Of a stretch of DNA of 64,000 bases, positions 1 through 7,966 are shown piece after piece. The translations under genes and the position numbers were made by a program. Location: the NCBI RefSeq assembly GCF_039541855.1, contig NZ_BAABHA010000006.1, forward strand, positions 83,286 through 147,285. The letters run 5' to 3'. The notes under the pieces were generated by a model. The model ran no database searches, had not been told where the DNA came from, and saw nothing but the letters and a program-made list of their open reading frames with translations. Position 1 is the first letter of the stretch, and every line of letters begins with the position of its first letter. The DNA is from Solirubrum koreensis. GTDB taxonomy: Bacteria; Bacteroidota; Bacteroidia; Cytophagales; Hymenobacteraceae.

Positions 1-1236
1 GCCGAGGACTGGAATCAGCAGGAAGTTAAGCGTGACGGTTAGCACGGTGCCGGCCACGCTCAGGTAGGTGCCAAAGTAGGTGCGGTCGGTTAGCTTAAAC
101 CACACCGATACGTTGTAATACACGCCCAGGAACAGGTTAGCCAGCAGCAGAATGGGCACCACTTCCAGGCCTTCGCGGTACTCGGCGCGGCGCAGCAGTA
201 GCGGCGCCAGCCAGTCTAGATTCAAACTTACGCCCACAAAAATGAGCGCGCAGCAAAGCGTAAACCACTTGAGCACGAGGGCAAAAGTGGTGGGGGAGTT
301 TTTGTCGCCTGACTGAGAAAAGAAGAACGGCTCGGCGGCGTATTTAAAGGCCTGGATAACAAGCTGCATAAAGATGCTGAGCTTGTAGCAGGCCCCAAAA
401 ATGCCCAGCGCGGCTTGGTTGCTCTGCCCAGGATAGAAACCCGGTGGCAGCCAATACTTGAGCAAAATGCGCGACAACATTTCGTTGACCATGCCGGCCA
501 GGCCCATGAGCATAATGGGGTAACCGTATTTCCAGAGCGGTGGCACGCCGGCCCAGTCAAGCCGGAAGCGAAAATCCGTCAGCTCGCGCCAGAGCATTGG
601 AATGAACAGGGCGTTGGCCAGCAGGTTCGCCAGGAACACATAGCCCACGCCCAGGTCGGGGCTGTAAATAGGGGCGATGATGGGCTTTAGCTCCGGCAAA
701 TACTTGCCTTGCCACACATCGGCGCAAAACACCACAAAGAACAACGTCAGCCCAACATTTGCCACAATGTTGATAAAGCGCACCGTAGCGAACTTCCGCG
801 CTTTGCCCTCCAGCCGCAGCCGGGCAAAGGGTAGGCTCACTATTGCATCAATAGCAATAATGAAGGCCAGCCAGATCAGGTACTTTTCCTGGCCGGGGTA
901 GCGCAGGGCCTCGGCCAGCGGTTGAGTGGTAAGCAGGATAAGCCCGCAGCCGATAACACTGGTTACCAGCAGCAGGCTTTGTACTTGGCTGAAGAGCTTG
1001 GGGCGGTCGGCGCCGGGCTGGTTGGCAAACCGAAAAAAAGCTGTTTCCATCCCAAACGTGAACAGCACGTTCAAAAAGGCTACGTAGGCGTACAGCTCGG
1101 TTACAATGCCGTAGTCGGCGGCGGCAAATCGGCCGGTGTACAGGGGCACGAGCAGAAAGTTGAGCATGCGTCCCACAATGCTGCTCACTCCGTACACGGC
1201 CGTTTGGCCAGCTAGCTTTTTGGCCAGTCCGCTCAC
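1..1236 (-). CDS. Polysaccharide/lipopolysaccharide flippase, Wzx/MATE-like (partial)
   Basis: The reading frame runs off the left edge of the window; 412 codons are visible, from a GTG at 1236. A TAG lies directly upstream of that GTG, so translation cannot begin earlier. The protein opens with an amphipathic stretch (SGLAKKLAGQTAVYGVSS) and continues through many hydrophobic segments. The early G-R-M-L-N-F-L-L-V-P-L-Y-T and D-Y-G-I-V motifs are typical of the polysaccharide biosynthesis branch of the MVF/MATE-like exporters. Family members have 12-14 membrane helices and flip undecaprenyl-linked sugars across the inner membrane. About ten helices are seen here, so the C-terminus is missing. 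No glycosyltransferases are visible in the window, so the substrate is unknown. The family call is firm; the start is moderately sure. Confidence 0.85.
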   Translation of the reverse strand, partial: MSGLAKKLAGQTAVYGVSSIVGRMLNFLLVPLYTGRFAAADYGIVTELYAYVAFLNVLFTFGMETAFFRFANQPGADRPKLFSQVQSLLLVTSVIGCGLILLTTQPLAEALRYPGQEKYLIWLAFIIAIDAIVSLPFARLRLEGKARKFATVRFINIVANVGLTLFFVVFCADVWQGKYLPELKPIIAPIYSPDLGVGYVFLANLLANALFIPMLWRELTDFRFRLDWAGVPPLWKYGYPIMLMGLAGMVNEMLSRILLKYWLPPGFYPGQSNQAALGIFGACYKLSIFMQLVIQAFKYAAEPFFFSQSGDKNSPTTFALVLKWFTLCCALIFVGVSLNLDWLAPLLLRRAEYREGLEVVPILLLANLFLGVYYNVSVWFKLTDRTYFGTYLSVAGTVLTVTLNFLLIPVLG

Positions 1237-1277
1237 CTAAATTGAAAAATTACTTGCTTGAAAATAGGGACGTAGAA

Positions 1278-2066
1278 TTAAGCTCCTTGAAACTGAGCGG
1301 GGCGCTTTTCCAGGAAAGCCCGCGTGCCCTCGCGGAAGTCCTCGGAGCCGCAGCAGCGGCCGAAGGAATTGGCTTCGGTTTGGTAGCCGTTGCGCTCGGG
1401 GGCGAAGTAGGCGTTAACACAGTCGATAACCATGCCCACGGCCAGGGGGCCCTTGCCCAGAATGCGCAGGAGCAGTTCCCGGCAAAAGCCCAGCAGCTCG
1501 GCGGCGGGCACCACGTGGTTTACCAGACCCAGGCGCAGGGCTTCGTCGGCTTTGAGCTGGTCGCCGGTCATGAGTAGCTCCAGGGCTTTGCCTTTGCCCA
1601 CCAGTTGGGTGAGGCGCTGGGTGCCGCCGTAGCCGGGCACCACGCCCAGGTTTACCTCGGGCTGCCCAAAGCGGGCGTTTTCGGCCGCTACGCGCATGTG
1701 GCAGGCCATGGCCAGCTCACAGCCGCCGCCTAGGGCAAACCCGTTTACGGCGGCTATAACAGGCTTGGTGCTTTCCTCAATCATGCAGAATACTTCCTGT
1801 CCCTGCTCGGCAAAGCGGCGGCCGTTTACCTCGTTCAGGCCGGCCAGTTCGGCAATGTCGGCCCCCGCTACAAACGCTTTTTCCCCGCTGCCGGTCAGGA
1901 TAATGCCCCGCACCTGCTTATCGTCGAGGGCCAGTTGAATGGCTTGCTTGATGTCGGCAATGGTGGCCGCGTTTAGCGCGTTCAACTTGGACGGACGGTT
2001 TAGGGTGATGGTCAGAATGCCATCGTCGGAACGGTCGAGAAGCAGGTTTTCGAGGGGTGTGGTCAT
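1278..2066 (-). CDS. Enoyl-CoA hydratase/isomerase (crotonase family)
   Basis: A 262-residue protein, the standard length of soluble crotonases, predicted to hydrate 2-enoyl-CoA thioesters in fatty acid or related acyl-CoA degradation. The oxyanion-hole segment AFVAGAD lies at residues 64-70. The signature GGGCELAM places Glu117, and GQPE places Glu137; these two acids are 20 residues apart, as are the catalytic pair Glu144/Glu164 of mitochondrial enoyl-CoA hydratase. The ATG at 2066 (MTTPLEN) was chosen over in-frame upstream codons because it gives the normal family N-terminus. It lies 41 bp upstream of the flippase and may be co-transcribed with it by position only. Substrate chain length cannot be read from the sequence. 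Confidence 0.93.
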   Translation of the reverse strand: MTTPLENLLLDRSDDGILTITLNRPSKLNALNAATIADIKQAIQLALDDKQVRGIILTGSGEKAFVAGADIAELAGLNEVNGRRFAEQGQEVFCMIEESTKPVIAAVNGFALGGGCELAMACHMRVAAENARFGQPEVNLGVVPGYGGTQRLTQLVGKGKALELLMTGDQLKADEALRLGLVNHVVPAAELLGFCRELLLRILGKGPLAVGMVIDCVNAYFAPERNGYQTEANSFGRCCGSEDFREGTRAFLEKRPAQFQGA

Positions 2067-2320
2067 GCGTTCGGGGTGTTCGGAAGTAGAGGGGTAGGGC
2101 GTAAAGATAGGGACCAAATGCCAGCGGCTCCGGGGCCCCTCGGAGCGCCAGAGCCGCTGTTGGACAAGCCTGCGCCTGGTTTCAGCAAAACGCCAGCCTT
2201 TTGTGCGGAGTGCAGCTCAACTTTACCTCAACAACGGGCAATAAAGAATTTGGCTGTCTGCATATAATCCGTACATTGTCGCTGTCGAGTTATCTTTCTC
2301 TCAACCATCACACTGCGTCC

Positions 2321-2749
2321 ATGGGCTTTGTTTCCGAATTCAAAGAGTTTATTTCGAAAGGCAACGTGCTGGATCTGGCCGTGGGCGTCATCATCGGCGC
2401 GTCGTTCGGCAAAATTGTCGCCTCGTTAACCGACGACATCATCATGCCCATCCTGAGCCTGGCTACGCGCGGCATCGATTTCAAGGAGAAGTTCTTTGCC
2501 CTCGACGGCAACCACTACGAGTCGTTGAAAGCGGCGCAAGATGCCAAAGCGGCAACCCTGAACTACGGCAACTTTATCAACGCCATCATCTATTTCCTGG
2601 TCATTGCCTTCGTTATTTTTTGGGTGGTGAAGCTGGCCAACCGCTTCAAGCGCCCCGCCCCGGTGGCCGTGGTGGAAACGCCCGCGCCCACCAAAGAAGA
2701 AATTCTGCTGATGGAAATCCGTGACGCTTTGCGCACGCGCCCCGTTTAA
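2321..2749 (+). CDS. mscL: Large-conductance mechanosensitive channel MscL
   Basis: A 142-residue inner-membrane channel that opens under membrane tension to release solutes during hypo-osmotic shock. The sequence starts MGFVSEFKEFISKGNVLDLA, the classic MscL amphipathic N-terminal helix. The pore helix V-G-V-I-I-G-A-S-F-G-K-I-V follows, then a periplasmic loop (about 55-85), a second helix (Y-F-L-V-I-A-F-V-I-F-W-V-V-K) and a cytoplasmic C-terminal helix after a Pro/Ala linker. The length is normal for MscL (about 130-150). The ATG at 2321 is chosen because upstream in-frame sequence does not resemble the family. A strong hairpin terminator follows. Confidence 0.97.
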   Translation: MGFVSEFKEFISKGNVLDLAVGVIIGASFGKIVASLTDDIIMPILSLATRGIDFKEKFFALDGNHYESLKAAQDAKAATLNYGNFINAIIYFLVIAFVIFWVVKLANRFKRPAPVAVVETPAPTKEEILLMEIRDALRTRPV

Positions 2750-2776
2750 CCCACACCCGTTCCGCAAGAACCCGAC

Positions 2777-2820
2777 AGCCGATTTCCGCCGCTCACGTTA
2801 GAGGGGTCTGGAAATCGGCT
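2777..2820 (+). terminator. Inverted repeat terminator after mscL
   Basis: Two perfect 11-nt arms (AGCCGATTTCC and its complement) are separated by 22 nt, and the right arm is followed by TTATCGTTTTCTT. It lies 27 bp past the mscL stop and before the next gene, in the right place for an intrinsic terminator. Confidence 0.7.
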
Positions 2821-2848
2821 TTATCGTTTTCTTACTTCCCCTTTTTGC

Positions 2849-3841
2849 ATGAAAATAACCCTACCCCGCACCTTTAGCCTGCTGTTGCTGGCAGTATTAC
2901 CCCACCTAGCTACCGCCCAGGACCCCATTCCCAACCGCGCCCCGTTGCCGCCGGCCGCGTACAAGATTTCGGCCGAAATAGACACGGCCCGCGGCTGGCG
3001 CCGCGGCGGTATGGGAACATTAAACGTCAGTCAGGTAAGTCTGCGGAACTGGGCGCCGGGCGGACAAAGCTCGTTTTCGCTGCTGGCCATTGGGAACACC
3101 TTCGCCCATTACCGGGGCCCCGAGCACACCTTCGATTTATCGGGCGACGTGGTGTACGGCCTGCTGAAACCCGGTAAATCCCGGGTGCGCAAAAACGACG
3201 ACCGGCTGGAGCTAAACGCCCGCTACGGCCGGTTTCTGACCAACAAGCTTTCCTGGGCCGCGCAGCTCAACCTCAAAACCCAACTTACGCCCACCAAGGA
3301 CATAACCAAGCCGGATTCGCTGCTCTCGCGGTTTTTCGCGCCGGCTTTCGTGCTGGCCTCGTTGGGTGTTGACTACCGGCCCAACGATGACTTCTCGCTG
3401 TTTCTGTCGCCGGTTACCGGCAAATTCACCATTGTAGCCGATCAGGGCTTGGCCGATGCTGGCGCGTTTGGCGTAAAGGCCGCCCGCCGCGATGCCCTGG
3501 ACCGACCTGTACCCAATACCGGCGAGCGGTTGCGCGAAGAAGTAGGTGCCTATCTGAACGGGCGCTACCGCAAAGCCGTGCTGACTAACATCACCTACCA
3601 AACCAAGGTGGAGTTGTTCAGCAATTACTTTCATAACCCCCAGAACATCGATGTGAACTGGGAGAACCTAATCGACTTCAAAGTCAATAAGTATATAAGC
3701 GCCAACGTGGCTACGGTATTGGTATACGACGACGATATATTGGTACCCATCGACCAGAATGAAGACGGCCGGCCCGATGCCCGTGGCAAACGCGTGCAAT
3801 TCAAAGAAACGCTGGGTATCGGGCTGAGTTACAAGTTCTAG
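2849..3841 (+). CDS. DUF3078 family secreted/outer-membrane protein
   Basis: A 330-residue protein with a signal peptide (LLLLAVLPHLATAQ, cleavage near residue 23). It contains the DUF3078 pattern known from Bacteroidota: a Trp-Arg-Arg-Gly-Gly start, N-V-S-Q-V-S-L-R-N-W-A-P-G-G-Q-S-S-F-S near residue 60, then R-K-N-D-D-R-L-E-L. The remainder alternates polar and hydrophobic residues and ends in an aromatic residue (L-S-Y-K-F), as beta-strand-rich outer-membrane proteins do. The molecular role of DUF3078 proteins is not known; a membrane barrel is inferred. The ATG at 2849 directly precedes the signal peptide. It lies 28 bp after the mscL terminator and is probably transcribed separately. Confidence 0.82.
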   Translation: MKITLPRTFSLLLLAVLPHLATAQDPIPNRAPLPPAAYKISAEIDTARGWRRGGMGTLNVSQVSLRNWAPGGQSSFSLLAIGNTFAHYRGPEHTFDLSGDVVYGLLKPGKSRVRKNDDRLELNARYGRFLTNKLSWAAQLNLKTQLTPTKDITKPDSLLSRFFAPAFVLASLGVDYRPNDDFSLFLSPVTGKFTIVADQGLADAGAFGVKAARRDALDRPVPNTGERLREEVGAYLNGRYRKAVLTNITYQTKVELFSNYFHNPQNIDVNWENLIDFKVNKYISANVATVLVYDDDILVPIDQNEDGRPDARGKRVQFKETLGIGLSYKF

Positions 3842-3941
3842 AAATAGGAACTAACTTGCTTCTCCACCCGTTTTTTCGCCGCCAGTGGCACACAGTTTGC
3901 CAACACGCGTTACCTACCCCCATTCCACCTAACCATCACCC

Positions 3942-4388
3942 ATGAAAGTTCTCTTTGCCGCAGCGGCTTTGTTCTGTACGGGCCTGCTAACCATTCCCGC
4001 AACGCAGGCGCAAACTATTGTCGCTGCCTCGCGCGAGGCCCAAGCCCAAAAGGCAAACGAGGAAGGGCTGCGCAAACGCAAAGCATCGGCCGGCGACGTA
4101 ACGCGTATGCAGCGCCGCATGAGCATGAACCCCGACGAGGTAAAACGCGACCAGCAAATTGAAGTGCTGGAAGCTCGTTCGGGCGTAACCAGTTACTCTT
4201 CGGCCGGCGGCGACGGTACGCGCCACTACGAAAAAGGCAATGGCGGTTTCACAGTAAAGCGCTTCCGCGACAAAAGCAACGCAGCCATGCAGAAGCGCGG
4301 CCAGTCCCGCCCCGCCCCTGGCATTGACCCCAAAGGCAAGCCACTTAAGCACAAAAAGTCGAAAGGATTTTTCGACTTGGTAGGGTAA
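3942..4388 (+). CDS. Small basic secreted protein of unknown function
   Basis: 148 residues. A clear signal peptide (MKVLFAAAALFCTGLLTIPATQAQ) is followed by a strongly basic, low-hydrophobicity mature part. That part is rich in Lys, Arg, Gln and Ala, with K-A-N-E-E-G-L-R-K-R-K-A and a Lys-rich tail (K-G-K-P-L-K-H-K-K-S-K-G-F-F). No recognised domain is visible. The mature part is probably largely disordered or helical and may bind acidic polymers, but that is only inference from charge. Codon use matches its neighbours. It lies 100 bp after the DUF3078 gene and is followed by a strong terminator. Confidence 0.75.
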   Translation: MKVLFAAAALFCTGLLTIPATQAQTIVAASREAQAQKANEEGLRKRKASAGDVTRMQRRMSMNPDEVKRDQQIEVLEARSGVTSYSSAGGDGTRHYEKGNGGFTVKRFRDKSNAAMQKRGQSRPAPGIDPKGKPLKHKKSKGFFDLVG

Positions 4389-4410
4389 CGGCGTAACAGA
4401 CAAGACATGG

Positions 4411-4445
4411 AAAAAGCCCTGATGCAAAGCTTCAGGGCTTTTTGC
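4411..4445 (+). terminator. Bidirectional hairpin terminator
   Basis: The arm AAAAAGCCCTGA, an 8-nt loop and the complementary arm ending in five T form a GC-rich stem with A-run and T-run flanks. It can terminate the small basic gene on the plus strand and the envelope operon on the minus strand. Confidence 0.85.
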
Positions 4446-4535
4446 TTTTTCGTTGGACCGGGGCCACCGTTCGCCCCCAGCTACTGGAAAAAGTACTAGC
4501 GTACCGCGCGGCCGCGGCGAGTACGGTTGAGGTTA

Positions 4536-4790
4536 GTGTAAGCCCATGTTGTAGAGTACCAGCGTGGGCACTTTGGGCTGCTGGTAAAGCGTGATGGTGT
4601 ACTGTTGCGGGTAATATTGGCCCGTTTAGGCTGCGGCTAGCGGCGACTTTATAATCTGCTCAGAAGCATGACCGGGTAGCTGCTTGGACGTTACTCCGTC
4701 GCAACTGGCCAGAGCCAAGGCAAGGAGACCGGCCAACAAAACGCCCGCCGTACGGCGAAGTACCAGGGGGTAAGTGGCAGTGGTTTTCAT
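4536..4790 (-). pseudogene. Small lipoprotein gene interrupted by an in-frame TAA
   Basis: The ATG at 4790 opens a 54-codon frame encoding a lipoprotein signal (RRTAGVLLAGLLALALASC, Cys30 as the lipidated residue) and a short tail ending SPLAAA before a TAA at 4628-4626. The same frame then continues for 29 more codons with coding-like composition (Tyr/Gln/Pro-rich, ending Y-N-M-G-L-H) to a second TAA at 4536. The gene starts 28 bp after the OmpA-like gene on the same strand, as expected for the last gene of the operon. Either a stop mutation truncated an 83-84-residue lipoprotein, or the native product is only 54 residues and the continuation is chance. The family is not recognised. Confidence 0.55.
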
Positions 4791-4818
4791 GGCAGGGAAA
4801 GGCGCTAGCTGTGGCGCT

Positions 4819-5337
4819 TTATAGTTTCACGAACTCCACGCGCTGGTTAAGCGGCGCGTATTCATCGTCGGGGTCGGTGTACAACGGCTGTGCTTCGCCC
4901 TGGCCTTTCACGGTGAGGCGCGCGCCCTCGATACCGGCCGTAATCAGCGCGGCCCGAATGGCATCGGCCCGGCGCTGCGACAGGCGAAGATTAGCCGCTG
5001 CCTCGCCGGCCGTTAGAGTATGCGTTTCAATGCGCAGCTTCATGCCCGGCTCGCGGCGCATGGCATCGGCTATGCCTTTCAGGAAAGGTTGGGAATCGGG
5101 CACCAGCGTAGCCGAACCTTCCTCAAACTGAATGGCGTGCGACGTTAAGCGGCCTTCTTCCAGCAGCGTGGAGTAGTAATCAGCTGTCTTTTCGGCCACT
5201 TTACGGTCAACGGCTTCTTCAATTTTGCGCTCGGCTACCCGGCTGGCAGCACGTTCCACGGCGCGGTTCAGGAGGTACAGCTGGCCGTGCGACACCAAGG
5301 GCAGGCAGCAGAGCAAGGCGAGAAGAATGGCTTTCAT
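4819..5337 (-). CDS. OmpA-family peptidoglycan-binding protein
   Basis: 172 residues with a signal peptide (MKAILLALLCCLPLVSHG) and a charged, probably coiled-coil segment (residues 25-60). A C-terminal OmpA/MotB domain (about 65-172) follows. Recognisable elements are I-Q-F-E-E-G-S-A-T-L-V-P-D-S, the central R-I-E-T-H-T-L-T-A-G, the L-S-Q-R-R-A-D-A-I-R-A-A-L helix and a terminal L-N-Q-R-V-E-F. This domain binds the diaminopimelate peptide of peptidoglycan and tethers the outer membrane. The usual G-H-T-D motif reads T-H-T-L here, so the Asp ligand of the peptide may be absent. It is the third gene of a four-gene envelope operon, 78 bp after the lipoprotein gene. Confidence 0.88.
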   Translation of the reverse strand: MKAILLALLCCLPLVSHGQLYLLNRAVERAASRVAERKIEEAVDRKVAEKTADYYSTLLEEGRLTSHAIQFEEGSATLVPDSQPFLKGIADAMRREPGMKLRIETHTLTAGEAAANLRLSQRRADAIRAALITAGIEGARLTVKGQGEAQPLYTDPDDEYAPLNQRVEFVKL

Positions 5338-5415
5338 CGGTGGTAGTAAATGGAATGTGCTTGGACGCGGGCTGCGGAGTGCAGCCCAGCAAGAAATCGT
5401 TAGTCAGGCGCTGGG

Positions 5416-6054
5416 CTACAGCCGGGCCAGCGTTTGCAAATCGATGGCCTTGGCCACGTTGCGCACGGTGTGGGTGGTTTGTTGCTGGTCGAGCTCCACC
5501 GACAGGAAAAACCGGTCGCCTACGCCCAGTGCCACCGATGCCCGGCCCTCCTTCTTTTGCAGGGTTTCGTAACCCAACACGTTTGGAATACCCAGGTCGC
5601 AGCCGCGCATCAGCTGCTCGTCATCTTCCTGCGTAAAACCGGCCGCCATCATGGCCGTAGCGCCGGCGTACAGGGCCGAAGCTCCGTTGTAATCAACCAG
5701 CTGCACCTTCAGACGCTGCTTGCCTTTGCGATAGTACTGCTCGCAGGTGGAGTAGTTTACGCCGCCTAAGCTCACTGATTCCCCCTGGGGTGCTCCGTCG
5801 CGAACAAAGCCCGCCAGCTTGTGGGGCAGGTAGTTGCGCAACTCCTGATAAGGCAGGGAGATGGTGTCGCCGCTGGCGGCGCGGGTCTGGCGCAACTGCT
5901 CGGTGCGGGTTAAGCTAGCTTCAGCCTGATTAACCGCACGGGTGGCCGCCGACACGGTTTGGAGGCTTTCGTTGGCTTCGCGCACCTGGCTACAGCCAAT
6001 GAGCAGCGGCAAAAGCAGTACCCAGCCGACAAGGAGGCGTGCGCGGGAATACAT
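5416..6054 (-). CDS. Lipoprotein with coiled-coil N-terminus, unknown family
   Basis: 212 residues. The lipobox is L-L-I-G-C with Cys21 as the lipidated residue. A heptad-like, Gln/Glu/Ala-rich region (residues 24-60) precedes a globular part (about 65-212) with alternating strands such as R-L-K-V-Q-L-V-D-Y-N-G-A and R-F-F-L-S-V-E-L-D. The fold is not recognised. It lies 43 bp downstream of the beta-barrel protein gene and 78 bp upstream of the OmpA-like gene on the same strand, so the set probably makes an envelope complex or is at least co-expressed. Confidence 0.8.
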   Translation of the reverse strand: MYSRARLLVGWVLLLPLLIGCSQVREANESLQTVSAATRAVNQAEASLTRTEQLRQTRAASGDTISLPYQELRNYLPHKLAGFVRDGAPQGESVSLGGVNYSTCEQYYRKGKQRLKVQLVDYNGASALYAGATAMMAAGFTQEDDEQLMRGCDLGIPNVLGYETLQKKEGRASVALGVGDRFFLSVELDQQQTTHTVRNVAKAIDLQTLARL

Positions 6055-6097
6055 GACCGGAAAAACTAGGGGTGGAGTGGCAGAGCGGGGGCGGGGC

Positions 6098-6889
6098 CTA
6101 GAACTTGGCCGTCAGGCCCAGCTTCAGGTAATTCATGTCGTAGCCTATTTCGCTGAAGGCGCCGATGTTGTCGGTGAAGAAGTAGCGGCCGCCGATGAAG
6201 AAACCCGACGTAACGTATGCGCTGCTGCTGGAGTAATCCTTTAGGCCGGGCGTGTTATCGTAGTAGGTATCCTTCCAGGTTTGCATGCGCACACCCACGC
6301 TAATGCCCGCGTACGTATCGAGCTTGGGGTTTTCCAAGATGTTGTAGTGGTAAGTGCCACGGGCCGAAACCAGCAGGTTGGTCCATTTGGCTTTGTACTG
6401 GCTGCCACCATAGTCGTAGCTGTAGCCTTTGTAGCCTATCAAAGCACCGATGCCGATGGTACCGGGGCCAAGGCCTTCAATAAAGCCGCGCTCAACCGAC
6501 AAGCTCATGGCCGGCGTCGCCTTGAGGCTGCCGCCGTAGTACCCGTAACCTAAGCCCAGGCCCACACCCAAGTTAATTGCTGTGCTGCCCTTAACGAAGT
6601 TGTTGGTGGCGCTGCTGGTTTGGGAGGCGGCTTTGGGGGCCGATTTAGTAGCTGCCGCGGGTGCCTCAGCTGGTGTTGCTTCGGCTGGAGCGGCTTGTGT
6701 GGCAGACTTAGCAGGTGCCGCAGGCTTGGCGGCAGCAGTGGTAGCCTTGGTAGTGGTTGCCGGCTTGGTGGCTGTGGTGGTTTTTACCGGCGCTGCAGCT
6801 GGCTTGGCAGCCGTGCGGGTTTGAGCAACGGCGGGAGCTGCGGCCAAAGCAGGCAGCAACAGCAGGGCGGAAAAGGTAAGCGTTTTCAT
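6098..6889 (-). CDS. Outer-membrane beta-barrel protein with Ala/Lys/Pro/Thr-rich N-terminus
   Basis: 263 residues. A signal peptide ends near residue 22 (L-A-A-A-P-A-V-A-Q). It is followed by about 70 residues of low-complexity A/T/K/P sequence, probably a flexible periplasmic linker. The rest (from N-N-F-V-K-G-S-T-A-I-N-L-G-V-G) is a small beta-barrel of Gly/Tyr-rich strands ending L-G-L-T-A-K-F, an aromatic C-terminus of the kind recognised by the Bam machinery. It resembles generic outer-membrane beta-barrel families of Bacteroidota; the cargo or ligand is unknown. It is the first gene of the operon and has a good promoter at 6952-6982. Confidence 0.85.
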   Translation of the reverse strand: MKTLTFSALLLLPALAAAPAVAQTRTAAKPAAAPVKTTTATKPATTTKATTAAAKPAAPAKSATQAAPAEATPAEAPAAATKSAPKAASQTSSATNNFVKGSTAINLGVGLGLGYGYYGGSLKATPAMSLSVERGFIEGLGPGTIGIGALIGYKGYSYDYGGSQYKAKWTNLLVSARGTYHYNILENPKLDTYAGISVGVRMQTWKDTYYDNTPGLKDYSSSSAYVTSGFFIGGRYFFTDNIGAFSEIGYDMNYLKLGLTAKF

Positions 6890-6951
6890 GGCTGGTACGG
6901 TAAAGGAAGAAAGGGAACAACAGGTGTCTGGTTTGTGCCAATTGGCTGTTA

Positions 6952-6982
6952 CAAAACTACCTTACCCCCTTGCCTGGGTCAA
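6952..6982 (-). promoter_or_regulatory. Bacteroidota-type promoter of the envelope operon
   Basis: On the minus strand TTG (6982-6980) is followed after 20 bp by TAGTTTTG (6959-6952). This fits the primary sigma factor consensus of Bacteroidota (TTG, 19-21 bp, TAnnTTTG). It lies 63 bp upstream of the beta-barrel protein start. Confidence 0.7.
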
Positions 6983-7214
6983 TCGCATGATGATGTGAGA
7001 ATGACTTGGAAGCCACTATTCTGGCCTTTTCACCTGTTACACCGGGCAGAAACGAAGCGCCCCGTACCAAGCTAAAATGCTTAGTGCGGGGCGTGAGAGG
7101 TCATTATACTTATGCTGCGGAGCTAAAATATGCTCATGTGATTTGCTCAATCATGTCTGGTAGTAATGCAAAAAGCCGTCGTGTGCTGGAGAAGCACTCA
7201 GACCTGGATAAGCA
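6983..7214. other. Non-coding stretch with an imperfect hairpin
   Basis: The 325 bp between the beta-barrel gene and the Tic20-like gene hold no credible ORF. Beyond the promoter, the only structure seen is an imperfect 15-nt inverted repeat at 7058-7093 (CGCCCCG and CGGGGCG ends, 6-nt AT-rich loop) with no T-run. It lies about 120 nt past the Tic20-like stop, so it may be a processing or Rho-pause site. Its function is unknown. Confidence 0.4.
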
Positions 7215-7679
7215 TTACATATTGCGCAACAGGCGCTGGGCCAAGCGGCCGATCAGGGGCAGTGGGTCCTGCAGGCTGTTCATAGCCGACATCACGCCGA
7301 GCATACGCATCAGCATAATGGCACCAATACCCACCCCCGACACAGCTAGGCTGCTCCAGCCCCAAACGGGCAGCAAGACTATTTGCAGGCCCAGGCAAAA
7401 CAGGGTAACAAGGTGCAGCAGCGTCATTTGGCGCAGGTGAAAGTTCACCAGCTCCGAGCGGTGTTGCTTGGGCATGCGGTAGGCCAATAACCAACCAAAA
7501 ACCGAGAGGTAGCACATGATAGCCAGCTTACGGTCGAACTGCTGAGCTTCGGCCGGCCGCTGGTCGTAGGACCACCGAACGTTCATGTCTACCTGTTCAA
7601 AGTCACCCATCCAGGCGCTAATCCGGCTGCTCCAGCGCAGCAGTGTGTCATCCGCTACAAGTCTCCCCAAGGCAAGCAT
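7215..7679 (-). CDS. Tic20/DUF4870-like small membrane protein
   Basis: 154 residues. A polar N-terminal 50 residues precedes three or four membrane helices. The sequence M-C-Y-L-S-V-F-G-W-L-L-A-Y followed by F-H-L-R-Q-M and the C-terminal P-L-P-L-I-G-R-L-A matches the pattern of the short Bacteroidota proteins annotated as DUF4870 or Tic20-like. In that family the helix-1 G-W-x-x-A-Y, the H-x-R/K-Q loop and the P-L-P-x-I-G end are conserved. Their function in bacteria is unknown. The N-terminal extension is longer than usual, and an internal Met could be the true start. Confidence 0.7.
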   Translation of the reverse strand: MLALGRLVADDTLLRWSSRISAWMGDFEQVDMNVRWSYDQRPAEAQQFDRKLAIMCYLSVFGWLLAYRMPKQHRSELVNFHLRQMTLLHLVTLFCLGLQIVLLPVWGWSSLAVSGVGIGAIMLMRMLGVMSAMNSLQDPLPLIGRLAQRLLRNM

Positions 7680-7966
7680 AATTCCAAGTCAAAAGAGGTG
7701 AATTATCAGACTTCACTTGGGCAATTATTGCTGGCGTATTGCCCCAGGCTCCAAGTGACTTCGCTTGCAACAACTGATTATAAGCTGCCTGACAAACGGA
7801 GGTGGAACAAAGGTGCTGTAATGGAGGTGGAGGTGGTTAATACAAATGTTTCAAAGAATATCACACATGTTTCCTTGTGTGTATGAGTTTGTTTGTCAAT
7901 GGTTTACTAAGATCATAGCTTCGCTTTTTAATTAGAATGCTATGATTAAGTGAAGCACTTCACGAG

